From Sulfurovum riftiae (GTDB taxonomy: Bacteria; Campylobacterota; Campylobacteria; Campylobacterales; Sulfurovaceae): a DNA stretch of 64,000 nt. The notes under the pieces were generated by a model that did no database searches, was not told where the DNA came from, and saw only the letters and a list, made by a program, of their open reading frames with translations. The translations under genes were made by a program, and so were the position numbers. Shown one piece after another: positions 52,250 through 61,179 of the stretch; the stretch's first letter is position 1, and every line of letters starts with the position of its first letter. The stretch is taken from the NCBI RefSeq assembly GCF_001595645.1, contig NZ_LNKT01000001.1:413811-477810 (forward strand), given 5' to 3'.

Positions 52250-53578
52250 ATGGATAAATTGACACAATATATTAATGCACATCCTGCAGATGAACTGCAC
52301 CCTTCCGAGATCGCTTCACTTCTCAAGGATATGCATGAGAAGCATTTTGATGAAGCGGTCAAGCATATACCCAAAGAGCTCATTGCCGATGTCGCACTTG
52401 AACTGCCGGACAGGTATTTTGAGGATGTCGTTGAATCGTTCACGCCTGAAGAACTTGCCCAGTCTGTAGCGGAACTCGAATCTGATGACCAGACGGATTT
52501 CATCCAGGAGCTCGAAGAGGTCGATGACAGTATGGCTCAGGAGGTCTTTGAGCAACTGCACAAAGATGACCAGGCCGATATTCTTCAGCTGAAACAGTAT
52601 GACGATAATGAAGCCGGTGCCTATATGCAGGTGGAGGTCTATGCAGCAAGGCTTGACCATAAGGTTGAAGAGATCATCAAAGAGTTTGCGGACCTGAAAC
52701 GACAGAATCAACTGGAAAATGTCAATTATCTTTTCGTAACGGATGAGGACAATCATCTGCGTTACGGTGTCGGCCTGGATGATCTTCTGACCTTCGATTT
52801 CAAAAAGACACTCCGAGAGAATATCAATGAAAACCCCGAGAAGTACAAGCCGGTCATTGGACATGACCATGACGATATCAAAGAGATCGTCAAGAAGTTC
52901 CAGGAGTATGACTTGAACTCCATGCCGATCGTGGATGAGTACGGCTATCTGCTCGGGCGTATCACTTCGGATGATATTTACGATATCATTTCTGAACATG
53001 CGACCGACCAGATGTATAATCTTGCCGGTGTCAATGATGATGCGGAAGAGGATGATGACCTTATCAAAGCAGGGAAGGCGAGAGCCGTATGGCTGGGGAT
53101 CAATCTGATCACCGCGATCGCGGCTTCACTCGTCATAGGCGCATTTGAAGGTACCATACACGCATATGTGGCTTTGGCGGTACTTATGCCCATTGTAGCG
53201 TCTATGGGCGGCAATGCGGGTACACAGAGCCTGACCGTTGTCGTACGTCAGCTGGCACTGGGTGACATTGCCAAGCACGATGCATTCCGGACCATTAAAA
53301 AAGAGGTGATCCTCTCCCTTGCAAATGGGCTGCTTTTTGCTATAATCATAGGCGTTGTTGCAGCCATATGGTTCGACAAGGGTATGCTGGGTGTCGTCAT
53401 AGCACTCTCGATGATCATCAACCTGCTCAGTGCAGGATTCTTTGGTTCCATGATCCCCTTGATGCTGAAGAAGATGAATATCGATCCTGCCATCGGCAGT
53501 ACCGTGATACTTACGACCATAACGGATATCGTAGGTTTTTTCAGTTTTCTTGGGCTCGCGACCCTCATTTTGTTATAA
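52250..53578 (+). CDS. mgtE: Magnesium transporter MgtE
   Basis: A 442-aa Mg2+ channel. N-terminal superhelical domain (about 1-125, IPKELIADVALELP...FTPEELAQSVAELESDDQ), two CBS domains (about 130-255, IVDEYGYLLGRITSDDIYDI), a linker helix with the acidic VNDDAEEDDDLI, then five helices containing VLMPIVASMGGNAGTQSLTVVVR, the MgtE pore signature. Cytoplasmic Mg2+ binding gates the pore in known members. Start ATG 52250. Confidence 0.94.
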   Translation: MDKLTQYINAHPADELHPSEIASLLKDMHEKHFDEAVKHIPKELIADVALELPDRYFEDVVESFTPEELAQSVAELESDDQTDFIQELEEVDDSMAQEVFEQLHKDDQADILQLKQYDDNEAGAYMQVEVYAARLDHKVEEIIKEFADLKRQNQLENVNYLFVTDEDNHLRYGVGLDDLLTFDFKKTLRENINENPEKYKPVIGHDHDDIKEIVKKFQEYDLNSMPIVDEYGYLLGRITSDDIYDIISEHATDQMYNLAGVNDDAEEDDDLIKAGKARAVWLGINLITAIAASLVIGAFEGTIHAYVALAVLMPIVASMGGNAGTQSLTVVVRQLALGDIAKHDAFRTIKKEVILSLANGLLFAIIIGVVAAIWFDKGMLGVVIALSMIINLLSAGFFGSMIPLMLKKMNIDPAIGSTVILTTITDIVGFFSFLGLATLILL

Positions 53579-53603
53579 TAATTTAAAGGATATCTTTACT
53601 TAA

Positions 53604-54656
53604 ATGGACTTACTTGTTTTATATTTTTTAGCTGCGGTTATCATTTCGTTCATCTGTTCGGTACTTGAATCGGTACTGCTCTCTGTCAATATGCCCTATA
53701 TTTCAGTGTTGGAGAAAGAGCGTCCCCCAGTCGGTAAACTGCTCAAATCTCACAAACAGCATATCCACAAATCGATTGCTTCCATTCTTATTCTCAATAC
53801 GATCGCCAATACACTCGGTGCTGCAGCGGTGGGTGCACAGGCCGAACGTGTTTTCGGTACGGGGGCGGTGTTTTATGTCTCCATTGTATTGACTTTTGCC
53901 ATTCTTTTCTTTGCAGAGATCATTCCCAAGACCATCGGAGCGACCTACTGGAAGCAGCTTGCACCGTTTGCAGCCTATGTGATCCGTTTTTTCATCTGGA
54001 TCACCTATCCGATTATTCTGATGACACTGTTTGTCACCAACCGCATCAAAAAAGGTGACGAAGGGCACAGTCTGACCAAGGAAGAACTTCTGGAGAGTGC
54101 ACTTCTGAGTGAGGACGAAGGAGTATTGGATGAGCAGGAGTCCGATATCATCGAGAATATCCTCAAGCTCGACGATATCAAGGTCCACGATATCCTGACC
54201 CCGCGAAGTGTCGTGTTCGCACTGGAAGGGAACAGGACGATCGATGATATCGTCAGAAATGAGGCCGATATCTTCAAGTATTCAAGAATACCTGTTTATG
54301 ATGAGAGTATCGAGAACGTGACTGGAATGATCATGACGAAGCAGCTTTTTGCACAGGCGCTGAAGGACAACACGATAAAACTCAAAGAGATACAGAAAGA
54401 TATCTACCGTATCAATGAACAGGTTCCCGTGTCGTGGGCCCTTGATCTTTTCATTGAAAAGAAGGAACATATGTTCCTCGTACTTGACAAATATGACCAG
54501 GTGGAAGGTATCGTGACACTGGAGGACTGTGTTGAGACGATCCTCGGTGTCGAGATCGTCGATGAGAGTGATGCCCATGTCGATATGCGTGAACTTGCCA
54601 AACTCAAGATGCGTTTGCAGCGCAGACGTCAGAACAGTAACCTGAATTTAGACTGA
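53604..54656 (+). CDS. CNNM/HlyC-CorC family transporter-associated protein (DUF21 plus CBS)
   Basis: A 350-aa protein with an N-terminal DUF21 membrane domain (about residues 1-170; helices in LVLYFLAAVIISFICSVLES, IASILILNTIANTLGAAAVG and IVLTFAILFFAEIIPKTIG) and a CBS pair (about 190-310; VHDILTPRSVVFAL...YSRIPVYDESIENVTGMI). The C-terminal CorC_HlyC domain is short or missing (ends about 30 residues after the CBS pair). Often linked to Mg2+ or Co2+ efflux; adjacency to mgtE fits. It overlaps the next gene by 1 bp. Confidence 0.85.
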   Translation: MDLLVLYFLAAVIISFICSVLESVLLSVNMPYISVLEKERPPVGKLLKSHKQHIHKSIASILILNTIANTLGAAAVGAQAERVFGTGAVFYVSIVLTFAILFFAEIIPKTIGATYWKQLAPFAAYVIRFFIWITYPIILMTLFVTNRIKKGDEGHSLTKEELLESALLSEDEGVLDEQESDIIENILKLDDIKVHDILTPRSVVFALEGNRTIDDIVRNEADIFKYSRIPVYDESIENVTGMIMTKQLFAQALKDNTIKLKEIQKDIYRINEQVPVSWALDLFIEKKEHMFLVLDKYDQVEGIVTLEDCVETILGVEIVDESDAHVDMRELAKLKMRLQRRRQNSNLNLD

Positions 54657-55990
54657 TGTCTTTTTCTTCACTAAAGCTTTCTACCCCACTGATAGGGATC
54701 ATTGAAAAAGAGGGCTACACAAACCCGACACCCATTCAGCGAAAGCTGATTCCCGTACTGCTTGATGGTCACAGTGCGATCGCTTCTGCACAGACAGGAA
54801 GCGGTAAGACTCTGGCATATCTGCTTCCTCTGTTACAGTTGATCACTCCGGAAGATACGGCCAAACACAGCTATCCGAAAATATTCATCCTTTCTCCTAC
54901 CAAAGAGCTGGCACAGCAGATCTATGAAGTCTCCAAACCCTTTGTTTCAGCGTTGGGTATGCATGCCGTATTGCTGCAGGGCGGTGGCAGAAGAACCGAT
55001 GAGATACAGCGTCTGAAGCGGGGAGTCGATATGATCATTGCTACGCCGCAGAGGGCGTTGGAGCATATAGAAGCACGCCGTATCGATATCAAAGGGATAC
55101 GCCATCTCGTGGTAGATGAAGCCGACATGATGTTCGATTTGGGTTTCGTAGGCTATCTTGAAAAGATCTTTGAAAGTATGACGGAGAGATCGCAAAAGAT
55201 CATTGTTTCTGCAACGATCACCCCTCGGGTGGTCAAACTTGCCAAAGCGTACATCAAGCCGCTTAAGCGCATCGAGCTTGACCCTCCCGGGAAGATCGCC
55301 GATACGATCACACAGGTGCTTTACCCTGTACTGCGAAGCAAAAAGGAGGCACTGCTTGCCTGGCTCATCTCATCGGGTCAGTATGAAAAAGTACTGCTTT
55401 TTGTCAGAAAGAAGGAGTTGGCGGACGGTGTAGCGGAGAGCCTGCGGGGTTGGAACTACAAAGTAGGCATACTGCACGGGGAACGTACCCATCAGGAGCG
55501 TAAAAAATCATTGCATGCTTTCAGGGAAGGGCGTTACCAGATACTGGTTGCAACGGATATTGCGGCAAGAGGACTGGATATTACTGACCTTGATGTCGTC
55601 ATCAACTATGATATTCCCCATGTCAAACACGACTTTATACACCGTGTCGGGCGTACCGGCAGAGCAGGGAAAGAGGGGGTCGCCATTACTTTGGTCAGTC
55701 CTGACGAGATTGAACAGCTCAATGACCTGCATAAAGTACTCGGAAGCAGGATCAAAGAGGTCATTCTACCGGAGTATGCCCCCAAAGAGGTAAAGGCGAG
55801 AGGCTTTCTGCTGCATGCTCCCCAGCGAAAACGGAAATCTTCACCGGCTAAAAAGCAGAGTGTTTCAAGCGGTATGAGTGCAAAAGGAAAAAAACGCAAA
55901 ACGACCAAACGTGACGGATTCAAGGCTTTTGATGCAGCCAAAAAAACAAAAGAGACGCAGAGCAAAAAACGGGGAAGAGGACGTAAGTAA
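54656..55990 (+). CDS. DEAD-box RNA helicase (RhlE-like)
   Basis: A 444-aa RNA helicase with all motifs: NPTPIQRKLIPVL, SAQTGSGKTLA, PTKELAQQIYE, TPQRALEH, VDEADMMFDLG, SATITP, VATDIAARGLDI and HRVGRTGRAG. The C-terminal about 70 residues are strongly basic and low-complexity (KKRKTTKRD, KKTKETQSKKRGRGRK). Its ATG overlaps the preceding stop codon (TGATG), so translation is coupled. It is the second DEAD-box helicase in this window, about 9.5 kb from the first. Confidence 0.92.
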   Translation: MSFSSLKLSTPLIGIIEKEGYTNPTPIQRKLIPVLLDGHSAIASAQTGSGKTLAYLLPLLQLITPEDTAKHSYPKIFILSPTKELAQQIYEVSKPFVSALGMHAVLLQGGGRRTDEIQRLKRGVDMIIATPQRALEHIEARRIDIKGIRHLVVDEADMMFDLGFVGYLEKIFESMTERSQKIIVSATITPRVVKLAKAYIKPLKRIELDPPGKIADTITQVLYPVLRSKKEALLAWLISSGQYEKVLLFVRKKELADGVAESLRGWNYKVGILHGERTHQERKKSLHAFREGRYQILVATDIAARGLDITDLDVVINYDIPHVKHDFIHRVGRTGRAGKEGVAITLVSPDEIEQLNDLHKVLGSRIKEVILPEYAPKEVKARGFLLHAPQRKRKSSPAKKQSVSSGMSAKGKKRKTTKRDGFKAFDAAKKTKETQSKKRGRGRK

Positions 55991-55994
55991 ACAC

Positions 55995-56762
55995 TTAGTC
56001 CAAGACCTTGAACCTTACAAGCAGCGGATGATGATCGGAAATATCATGGTCCGATATCACCTCTTTCCCTATACACTTCAAACCGCGGTAAAGTACAAAA
56101 TCCAGCGGATATCCCATAAATGATTTGACCTTGTCCCCTTCCGTGAATGACACAAGTTCCAGAGAGAGTTCTTTTTGGAGTTTTTGCAATGCCTCCATAC
56201 GCTTTCTGTTCCAGGCGTTAAAGTCGCCTGCAACGATCATCGGACCCTCGTGTGACCGTACCTTTTCTGCAAAGATCTCAAGCTCTCTCTCGTAACTGCT
56301 GTTCTCCCTGAAATTGATGGCATGTACATTGAGTACCAGCAGTGTTTTTTCACAGCCAAGAGGGTAGGTGCTCAACAGCAGGCTTTTATGTGGACCGATG
56401 AGGCTTTCCTGACTGTCGGACAGATAGGCTTTTGCCGATCTTGATTCTGTTCTGCAGGCAGTGAGGACACCGTAAAATGTATCTTTAATCTGCAGGTTCG
56501 CTGCCGCATCGTAGGCACAGTCGTCAATGGTGAATGTGTCTCCTCTGAATTCCGCTTCCTGGAGCATACAGAGATAGAGGTCTTTTTTCTTCATCATCTT
56601 TTCAAGAAAAGTCCTGAACGATGGGTCTGTACGGTTCTTTTTGTGTACATTCCAGCAGAGCAGGGAAAAGGTTTCAGGAAAACAGGGGGTACACTGCTTT
56701 CCGCAGGATTTATGATGAAGGATGGAGGGTAGGAATCGTATCATGATAGACGTGCCATTCAT
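55995..56762 (-). CDS. Endonuclease/exonuclease/phosphatase family protein
   Basis: A 255-aa protein with the EEP fold: LCWNVHKKN (about 30-39), the LQEAEF catalytic glutamate, VLNVHAINF, IVAGDFNAWN and a C-terminal SDHHPLLVRF. These are the usual metal and catalytic residues of the DNase I-like superfamily, so it is likely active on nucleic acid or a phosphodiester. The start at ATG 56762 has AAAAGGGA directly upstream; ATG 56744 is an alternative. A Cys-rich stretch near the N-terminus (CGKQCTPC) is unusual. Confidence 0.75.
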   Translation of the reverse strand: MNGTSIMIRFLPSILHHKSCGKQCTPCFPETFSLLCWNVHKKNRTDPSFRTFLEKMMKKKDLYLCMLQEAEFRGDTFTIDDCAYDAAANLQIKDTFYGVLTACRTESRSAKAYLSDSQESLIGPHKSLLLSTYPLGCEKTLLVLNVHAINFRENSSYERELEIFAEKVRSHEGPMIVAGDFNAWNRKRMEALQKLQKELSLELVSFTEGDKVKSFMGYPLDFVLYRGLKCIGKEVISDHDISDHHPLLVRFKVLD

Positions 56763-56917
56763 TCCCTTTTGCAAGGTGGATTTTATTTCAGAGTATTCAA
56801 TTATACTTGCTTTATATAAAATACTGAAAAAAAACAACACGATATTTACCTTGCTGTAGTATAATCCACCCTAATTATTATCATAATAACCCAATATAAA
56901 CGTATAAAGGAAAATAA

Positions 56918-57088
56918 ATGGCAGCAGTTCCCGAAGATATAGGATGCAGTAACGAAGAGTGTGTAGAATCCCCGAATTGTCAAAGAACGGTGATCTACAA
57001 GAATGGTACGGCAAGAGAGGTAAGAAGTTTCGGCGGTACGCCTCAAAAAGGGTGTGGGAAATTTCTTCCCAAAAAAGAAGAAAAGTAG
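56918..57088 (+). CDS. Small cysteine-containing protein, 56 aa
   Basis: ATG 56918 follows AAAGGAAAATAA, and a TATAAT lies at 56860-56865, so the gene has normal start signals. The product begins MAAVPEDIGCSNEECVESPN and contains four cysteines at 10, 15, 21 and 46 (CX4CX5CX24C), with a Lys-rich tail. A small zinc or redox protein is possible. It is not a known family to me. A T-rich near-palindrome (57088-57115) ends it. Confidence 0.65.
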   Translation: MAAVPEDIGCSNEECVESPNCQRTVIYKNGTAREVRSFGGTPQKGCGKFLPKKEEK

Positions 57089-57115
57089 GTTTCAAGTCAA
57101 ATTTTGACCTGAACC
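57088..57115. terminator. Bidirectional terminator-like palindrome
   Basis: GGTTTCAAGTCAAA and TTTGACCTGAACC form a near-perfect inverted repeat (two mismatches) between the stop codon of the 56-aa gene and the end of the leftward lipoprotein gene at 57125. Confidence 0.55.
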
Positions 57116-57124
57116 TTCTTCATA

Positions 57125-57499
57125 TTATCTGCGTTGTTCGAAACCGTTGGCTACGAACTCGAATTCATATCGATGCGTAGGGTATTTGCTCACACCTTCC
57201 GCAATAAATTGTGCTTTGGTTATCTGACCGTCCCACAGCTGGTACATCAGGTTCTTGAACCATGCTTTTCTCTCCGGTGTATCGAGCGACATTCTGTTGT
57301 AGTTGGGGTCGTTCTTGGTACTGGTAGCCACCGCGATCATGTCTTCGTGGAAACGCTCCTGTTTTTCAGGTGAAGCCTGTTCGTATGGTATCTTTTTCAC
57401 GACAGGTGCCGGAGTCGGTGCCAATGGAGAAGTGATCGAGTTCGTACAGCCGGACAGGGCCAACGCAGCAATTCCCGCTGCCAATAGTCTTAATTTCAT
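57125..57499 (-). CDS. Small lipoprotein, 124 aa
   Basis: Signal peptide with a lipobox: MKLRLLAAGIAALALSGC, lipidated cysteine at 18. The mature part is soluble and begins with a Pro-rich stretch (SPLAPTPAPVVKK), then helices containing HEDMIAVATSTKND and WFKNLMYQLWDGQI. No named family recognised. ATG 57499 is preceded by AAGAGGAAAAGAAA. Confidence 0.72.
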   Translation of the reverse strand: MKLRLLAAGIAALALSGCTNSITSPLAPTPAPVVKKIPYEQASPEKQERFHEDMIAVATSTKNDPNYNRMSLDTPERKAWFKNLMYQLWDGQITKAQFIAEGVSKYPTHRYEFEFVANGFEQRR

Positions 57500-57567
57500 T
57501 TTCTTTTCCTCTTCTATTGTTCAATTTTGTATGATTATATCAAATATTCATAAATTTAATGTGTACC

Positions 57568-58062
57568 TCACCTTTTGCGAATGAATTTTCCTTTGGATTT
57601 CTCCTTGATGATCTTCTCATGGGAGCCGAAGAGACCGTTCATCACAGTATAGACCCCATCTTCCGAAAGCAGCTGCATGTACCCCAGTGCAGAGGAGAGG
57701 TTGGCTGTCGCTTCAACAGGATCGATAGTGTAAGGCACCATAGCACCGGTAAGAATGATCTTCTTTTCTATTTCGACATCGGCAAGATACTCAGCAGTGA
57801 GATGCATCGTGTCGGTACCGTGGATAATGATGATCTTTTCATGTTCGGTCTGTGTCACTACGGAAAGGAGCTCCAGTCTGTCCTGGTTCGTCATGGCCAG
57901 ACTGTCTTTCCCTATGATGTTCATGAGTTCGAATCGGCACAGCCACTTGGAAGCGATCTCTTTGACGGCATGTGAGGTTTCATCGATGACAAGATCGCCC
58001 TTGACAGGGTCGTAGACCTTGTTGAAAGTGCCACCGGTGCTGATAATCAGTATTTTTTGCAT
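57568..58062 (-). CDS. Asparaginase-type protein, N-terminal domain only
   Basis: A 164-aa protein with the asparaginase N-terminal catalytic fold: ILIISTGGTFNKVYD (catalytic T of TGGT) and IIIHGTDTMHLTAEYLAD (HGTDT, second Thr/Asp set). It ends where family members (about 330 aa) begin their C-terminal domain, and its tail SKGKFIRKR is basic. No frameshifted remainder is visible, so it is likely a genuine short form found in related bacteria. Substrate is uncertain. Confidence 0.75.
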   Translation of the reverse strand: MQKILIISTGGTFNKVYDPVKGDLVIDETSHAVKEIASKWLCRFELMNIIGKDSLAMTNQDRLELLSVVTQTEHEKIIIIHGTDTMHLTAEYLADVEIEKKIILTGAMVPYTIDPVEATANLSSALGYMQLLSEDGVYTVMNGLFGSHEKIIKEKSKGKFIRKR

Positions 58063-58145
58063 TTTTTAGTCCAATCATTTATAATCGTTCTACATTTTAC
58101 CTCAATGATGATAAAATACTGGAATTTAATTTATGAAGGATGAGA

Positions 58146-58973
58146 ATGATAATGAAGGGTAAGAAAGGTGTCATCTTGGGCATCGCCAACAAAAAATCAA
58201 TCGCTTACGGTATCGCCAAAGCCTGTCAGGAGCAGGGTGCGGAGATGGCCATTACATTTCTGAATGAGCGTTTTGAACAGAAGCTTGCCCCTATAGCCGA
58301 AGACCTCGGATGCGGAGCCAGACTCTACCCCTGTGATGTCAGCCGACCCGAAGAGATCACAGCACTCAGAGAATCCCTGGAAAAGGATTTCGGTCAGATA
58401 GACTTCGTCGTGCACTCCATCGCTTTTGCTCCCAAAGAGGGACTCAGCGGACGTTTCGTTGACATTTCAAAAGAAGCATTCGATGTAGCGATGGATATCT
58501 CCGTCTACTCCCTCATTGAGATCACCAGAGAACTCAAGCCTATTCTTTCCGATAACGCCTCCGTTCTGACACTCTCCTATTACGGCGGGGAAAAATACAT
58601 TCCGAACTACAACCTTATGGGTGTTGCCAAAGCGGCACTTGAGATGACGGTCAAATACCTTGCCGAAGATCTCGGACGTGACGGGATCAGGGTCAATGCC
58701 ATTTCTGCCGGCCCGATCAAGACACTCGCAGCAGCGGGTATCGGCGATTTCGCTTTCATGCTGAAGTGGAACAAAGCGCATGCACCGCTTAAAGAGAATG
58801 TAACGATCGAACAGGTCGGAAACTCGGGAATGTACCTGCTTTCGGACCTCTCTTCGGCAGTGACTGGTGAGATACACTATGTGGATGGCGGATACAACAT
58901 TATGGGTATGCCGGCAGTAGAGTTCGACGAGAACGGCAAACCGCATATCGCTTGGAACGGGGAGTCCAAATAA
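58146..58973 (+). CDS. fabI: Enoyl-ACP reductase FabI
   Basis: A 275-aa SDR that reduces trans-2-enoyl-ACP with NADH in fatty acid elongation. GVILGIANKKSIAYGIAKAC is the FabI nucleotide motif; the catalytic Tyr-x6-Lys type is visible as LSYYGGEKYIPNYNLMGVAKAALE; AISAGPIKTLAAAGI follows. ATG 58146 gives 6-nt spacing from GAAGG; ATG 58140 and ATG 58152 are in frame too. A TATAAT-like AAATACTGG lies upstream. Confidence 0.94.
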   Translation: MIMKGKKGVILGIANKKSIAYGIAKACQEQGAEMAITFLNERFEQKLAPIAEDLGCGARLYPCDVSRPEEITALRESLEKDFGQIDFVVHSIAFAPKEGLSGRFVDISKEAFDVAMDISVYSLIEITRELKPILSDNASVLTLSYYGGEKYIPNYNLMGVAKAALEMTVKYLAEDLGRDGIRVNAISAGPIKTLAAAGIGDFAFMLKWNKAHAPLKENVTIEQVGNSGMYLLSDLSSAVTGEIHYVDGGYNIMGMPAVEFDENGKPHIAWNGESK

Positions 58974-58993
58974 ACGACGTTTATTTGGATCAC

Positions 58994-59048
58994 GTAGGGT
59001 CGGTTCACCGACCATAATTTTCTTACAAGGTCGATAAATCGACCCTGC
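58994..59048. repeat. GTAGGGT-type inverted pair between fabI and rlmB
   Basis: Left unit GTAGGGTCGGTTCACCGACC at 58994-59013; right unit 59029-59048 with the reverse-complement head (CCCTGCC) and the TCGATAAATCGA core. Less perfect than the 45-kb pair. It lies 20 bp after the fabI stop and is within the rlmB leader. Confidence 0.65.
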
Positions 59049-59065
59049 CTTTTAGGATCATCTCA

Positions 59066-59821
59066 ATGAAAGATTCACCTGAATACCTGGCGAAAAAAGC
59101 CTTCTTCGATAAAGTCTTAACGATCTACGGACGCAATGCCGTACTTGAAGCATTGGAAGATCAAAACATCACCATCCATAAACTCCATCTCTCAAAGTCC
59201 AACAAAGACGCTCCCGTCCTGGAGCAGATGAAACATCTCGCAAAAAAACGGAATATAGAAGTCAAGTACCATGACAAGGCCTCTCTTTCACGTATCTCAA
59301 AGAATGCCAAACAGGACCAGGGGGTTGCACTCGATATTGTTTTGGAACATTTTGGAGACGAGGAAAGCTTCATATCAAAAAATATCAATTACCGAATCAT
59401 TGCATTGGACGGGGTTACGAATCCCCAGAACTTGGGGATGATCATCCGCTCCTGTGCAGCAGGGAACATCGATGCGATCCTGCTGCCGACCAAAGGTGCC
59501 GCACAGATAAGTCCACTGGTCATCAAAGCCTCTGCCGGTACACTTTTCAAAATGCCTATCATTAAAACATCCGACCTGAAACAGACATTGAGGAGATTTA
59601 AAGAGGAGGGAGCTGCCCTCTATACGCTTTCGTCACATGCCCGGAAGAGCTACAAAGAGGAGCACTACAGCGACAAGAGCGTTTTCGTGCTGGGGAATGA
59701 GAGTGAAGGGGTCAGCCCGGCCATAGAGGCACTCTGCAATGCTTCCGTCGCCATTCCCATGCAGCGCGGGGTAGAGTCCCTCAATGTTGCGGTGACTGCA
59801 TCGCTTCTGGCTTTTCTCTGA
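59066..59821 (+). CDS. rlmB: TrmH/SpoU-family RNA 2'-O-methyltransferase, RlmB-like
   Basis: A 251-aa SPOUT methyltransferase; RlmB methylates G2251 of 23S rRNA. An N-terminal domain (about 1-90) is followed by motif 1 LDGVTNPQNLGMIIRSCAA, motif 2 FVLGNESEGVSPAIEALC and motif 3 IPMQRGVESLNVAVTASLLAF. The N-terminal IYGRNAVLEALED matches the RlmB substrate-binding domain. Start ATG 59066. Confidence 0.9.
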   Translation: MKDSPEYLAKKAFFDKVLTIYGRNAVLEALEDQNITIHKLHLSKSNKDAPVLEQMKHLAKKRNIEVKYHDKASLSRISKNAKQDQGVALDIVLEHFGDEESFISKNINYRIIALDGVTNPQNLGMIIRSCAAGNIDAILLPTKGAAQISPLVIKASAGTLFKMPIIKTSDLKQTLRRFKEEGAALYTLSSHARKSYKEEHYSDKSVFVLGNESEGVSPAIEALCNASVAIPMQRGVESLNVAVTASLLAFL

Positions 59822-59835
59822 GGGAGGTGAAGAAG

Positions 59836-61110
59836 ATGCGTATGGTTGTCATGGTACTGGCGCTTCTTGCCGCTTCTTTCCTTTTCTGGCAGAGTCAGGA
59901 GAGTGAACTTACAGCATCCGCTTCCGAGGTCATTGTCAAAAGATCGCCTCCCATGGATTTGGCGTATGAAAGAAGTGAAGCACGCAGCTACCTGAACGAG
60001 ATACGGCAGGATATGGGTATGTCGACACTCTCGTGGAGCGAAGCACTCGATAAAGCAGCACAGGCACATGCGGACTATCTGGTAGCTAACGATGAATCCG
60101 CACATGATGAGATCCCCGGACATATCGCTTTCACCGGCGTAACGCCAATGGAGAGGGCATTGAAGGCGGGCTACGATGCCTCTTATGTCAGTGAGAACCT
60201 CTCTACAAAGAACAACAGCGGAAAGACGTCCGTCAATGGCCTTTTCTCAGCCATTTATCACCGTTTCGGTTTTCTTGACCCCTCTATCGACCAGGTCGGT
60301 GTAGGTACCGCCCAGGATGCATCGGACAGCGAGAAAAGCGCTTTTGTCTACCTTATGGGGAACAGCGAGCTTGAACGGCTTTGCAGTATGCCCTCCTTCA
60401 AAGGCGTCGGAAAATATGTCTATAAGGTTTGCAAAGACCCCAAACACCGCATTGCCGAGAAAAAATTCAAAAGAGCACTCAATTACAACAAACAGCACAA
60501 TCCGAAGATCATTCTCTACCCCTATGACGGGCAGGAGGAGGTGCCGCCTGCCTTTTACAGTGAAGTACCGGACCCTTTGCCGGACTATGAAGTGAGCGGG
60601 TTTCCTGTTTCCGTGGTTTTTAACGACTACTACTTCAAAAAGGTGGAAGTTGTATCGTTCAGACTTTTCACGCAGGAGGGAAAAGAGGTATATGCCGTAC
60701 GTCTCATGGACAAAAGCAGAGACCCCCATCAAAGGTTTACGGCATATCAGTTCGCGCTTTTCCCTCTCGATCGTCTGGAGTACACCACCCGGTATCGTGC
60801 CGAGATCGTCTACCGCAGCGAACAAGACAAAAAACGTTTGAGCTGGTCTTTCAAGACACAGAAGCCAATGGAGAAACTGCATATCATCAACAAAAAAGTG
60901 GAGACGGTCACGCTGGACCCGACACAGGCCCATATACTCTATTTCCGTCCGCTCGGTCCGCACGATATCATTAAAGATATCCGCTTCCCGCTGGATGTGG
61001 ACATCACTTTCGTAGACAACCATACGTTGAAGATCTCTGCCATGCCGGAAGATACGGAAGATTTCGATATCACAAGTGCTTCGCGAACGGTACATGTGAA
61101 GGTACAGTAG
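59836..61110 (+). CDS. Exported CAP/SCP-domain protein
   Basis: A 424-aa protein with an N-terminal signal/anchor (MRMVVMVLALLAASFLFW). A CAP domain spans about 45-190: SYLNEIRQDMGMSTLSWSEALDKAAQAHADYL, VSENLST and LFSAIYHRFGFLDPSIDQVGVG. The C-terminal about 200 residues form Ig-like beta structure (PAFYSEVPDPLPDYEVSGFP, YRAEIVYRSEQD) typical of surface or envelope adhesion proteins. ATG 59836 is chosen, 8 bp after GGGAGG. It lies 14 bp after rlmB. Confidence 0.85.
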   Translation: MRMVVMVLALLAASFLFWQSQESELTASASEVIVKRSPPMDLAYERSEARSYLNEIRQDMGMSTLSWSEALDKAAQAHADYLVANDESAHDEIPGHIAFTGVTPMERALKAGYDASYVSENLSTKNNSGKTSVNGLFSAIYHRFGFLDPSIDQVGVGTAQDASDSEKSAFVYLMGNSELERLCSMPSFKGVGKYVYKVCKDPKHRIAEKKFKRALNYNKQHNPKIILYPYDGQEEVPPAFYSEVPDPLPDYEVSGFPVSVVFNDYYFKKVEVVSFRLFTQEGKEVYAVRLMDKSRDPHQRFTAYQFALFPLDRLEYTTRYRAEIVYRSEQDKKRLSWSFKTQKPMEKLHIINKKVETVTLDPTQAHILYFRPLGPHDIIKDIRFPLDVDITFVDNHTLKISAMPEDTEDFDITSASRTVHVKVQ

Positions 61111-61116
61111 TCTGCC

Positions 61117-61151
61117 TTATGGACATGCAGGGTTATTAGATGTGCCCTTAT
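61117..61151. mobile_element. Remnant of the inverted-repeat element with TTAT duplication
   Basis: A 27-bp segment (61121-61147) starts GGACATGCAGGG and ends GGTTATTAGATGTGCCC. It consists of one terminal repeat of the 14.8- and 38-kb family and part of the other end, flanked by TTAT on both sides (61117-61120, 61148-61151). TATAAT at 61153-61158 follows directly. Confidence 0.6.
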
Positions 61152-61179
61152 GTTATAATGAGCTCAAAAAGGATGGAAA

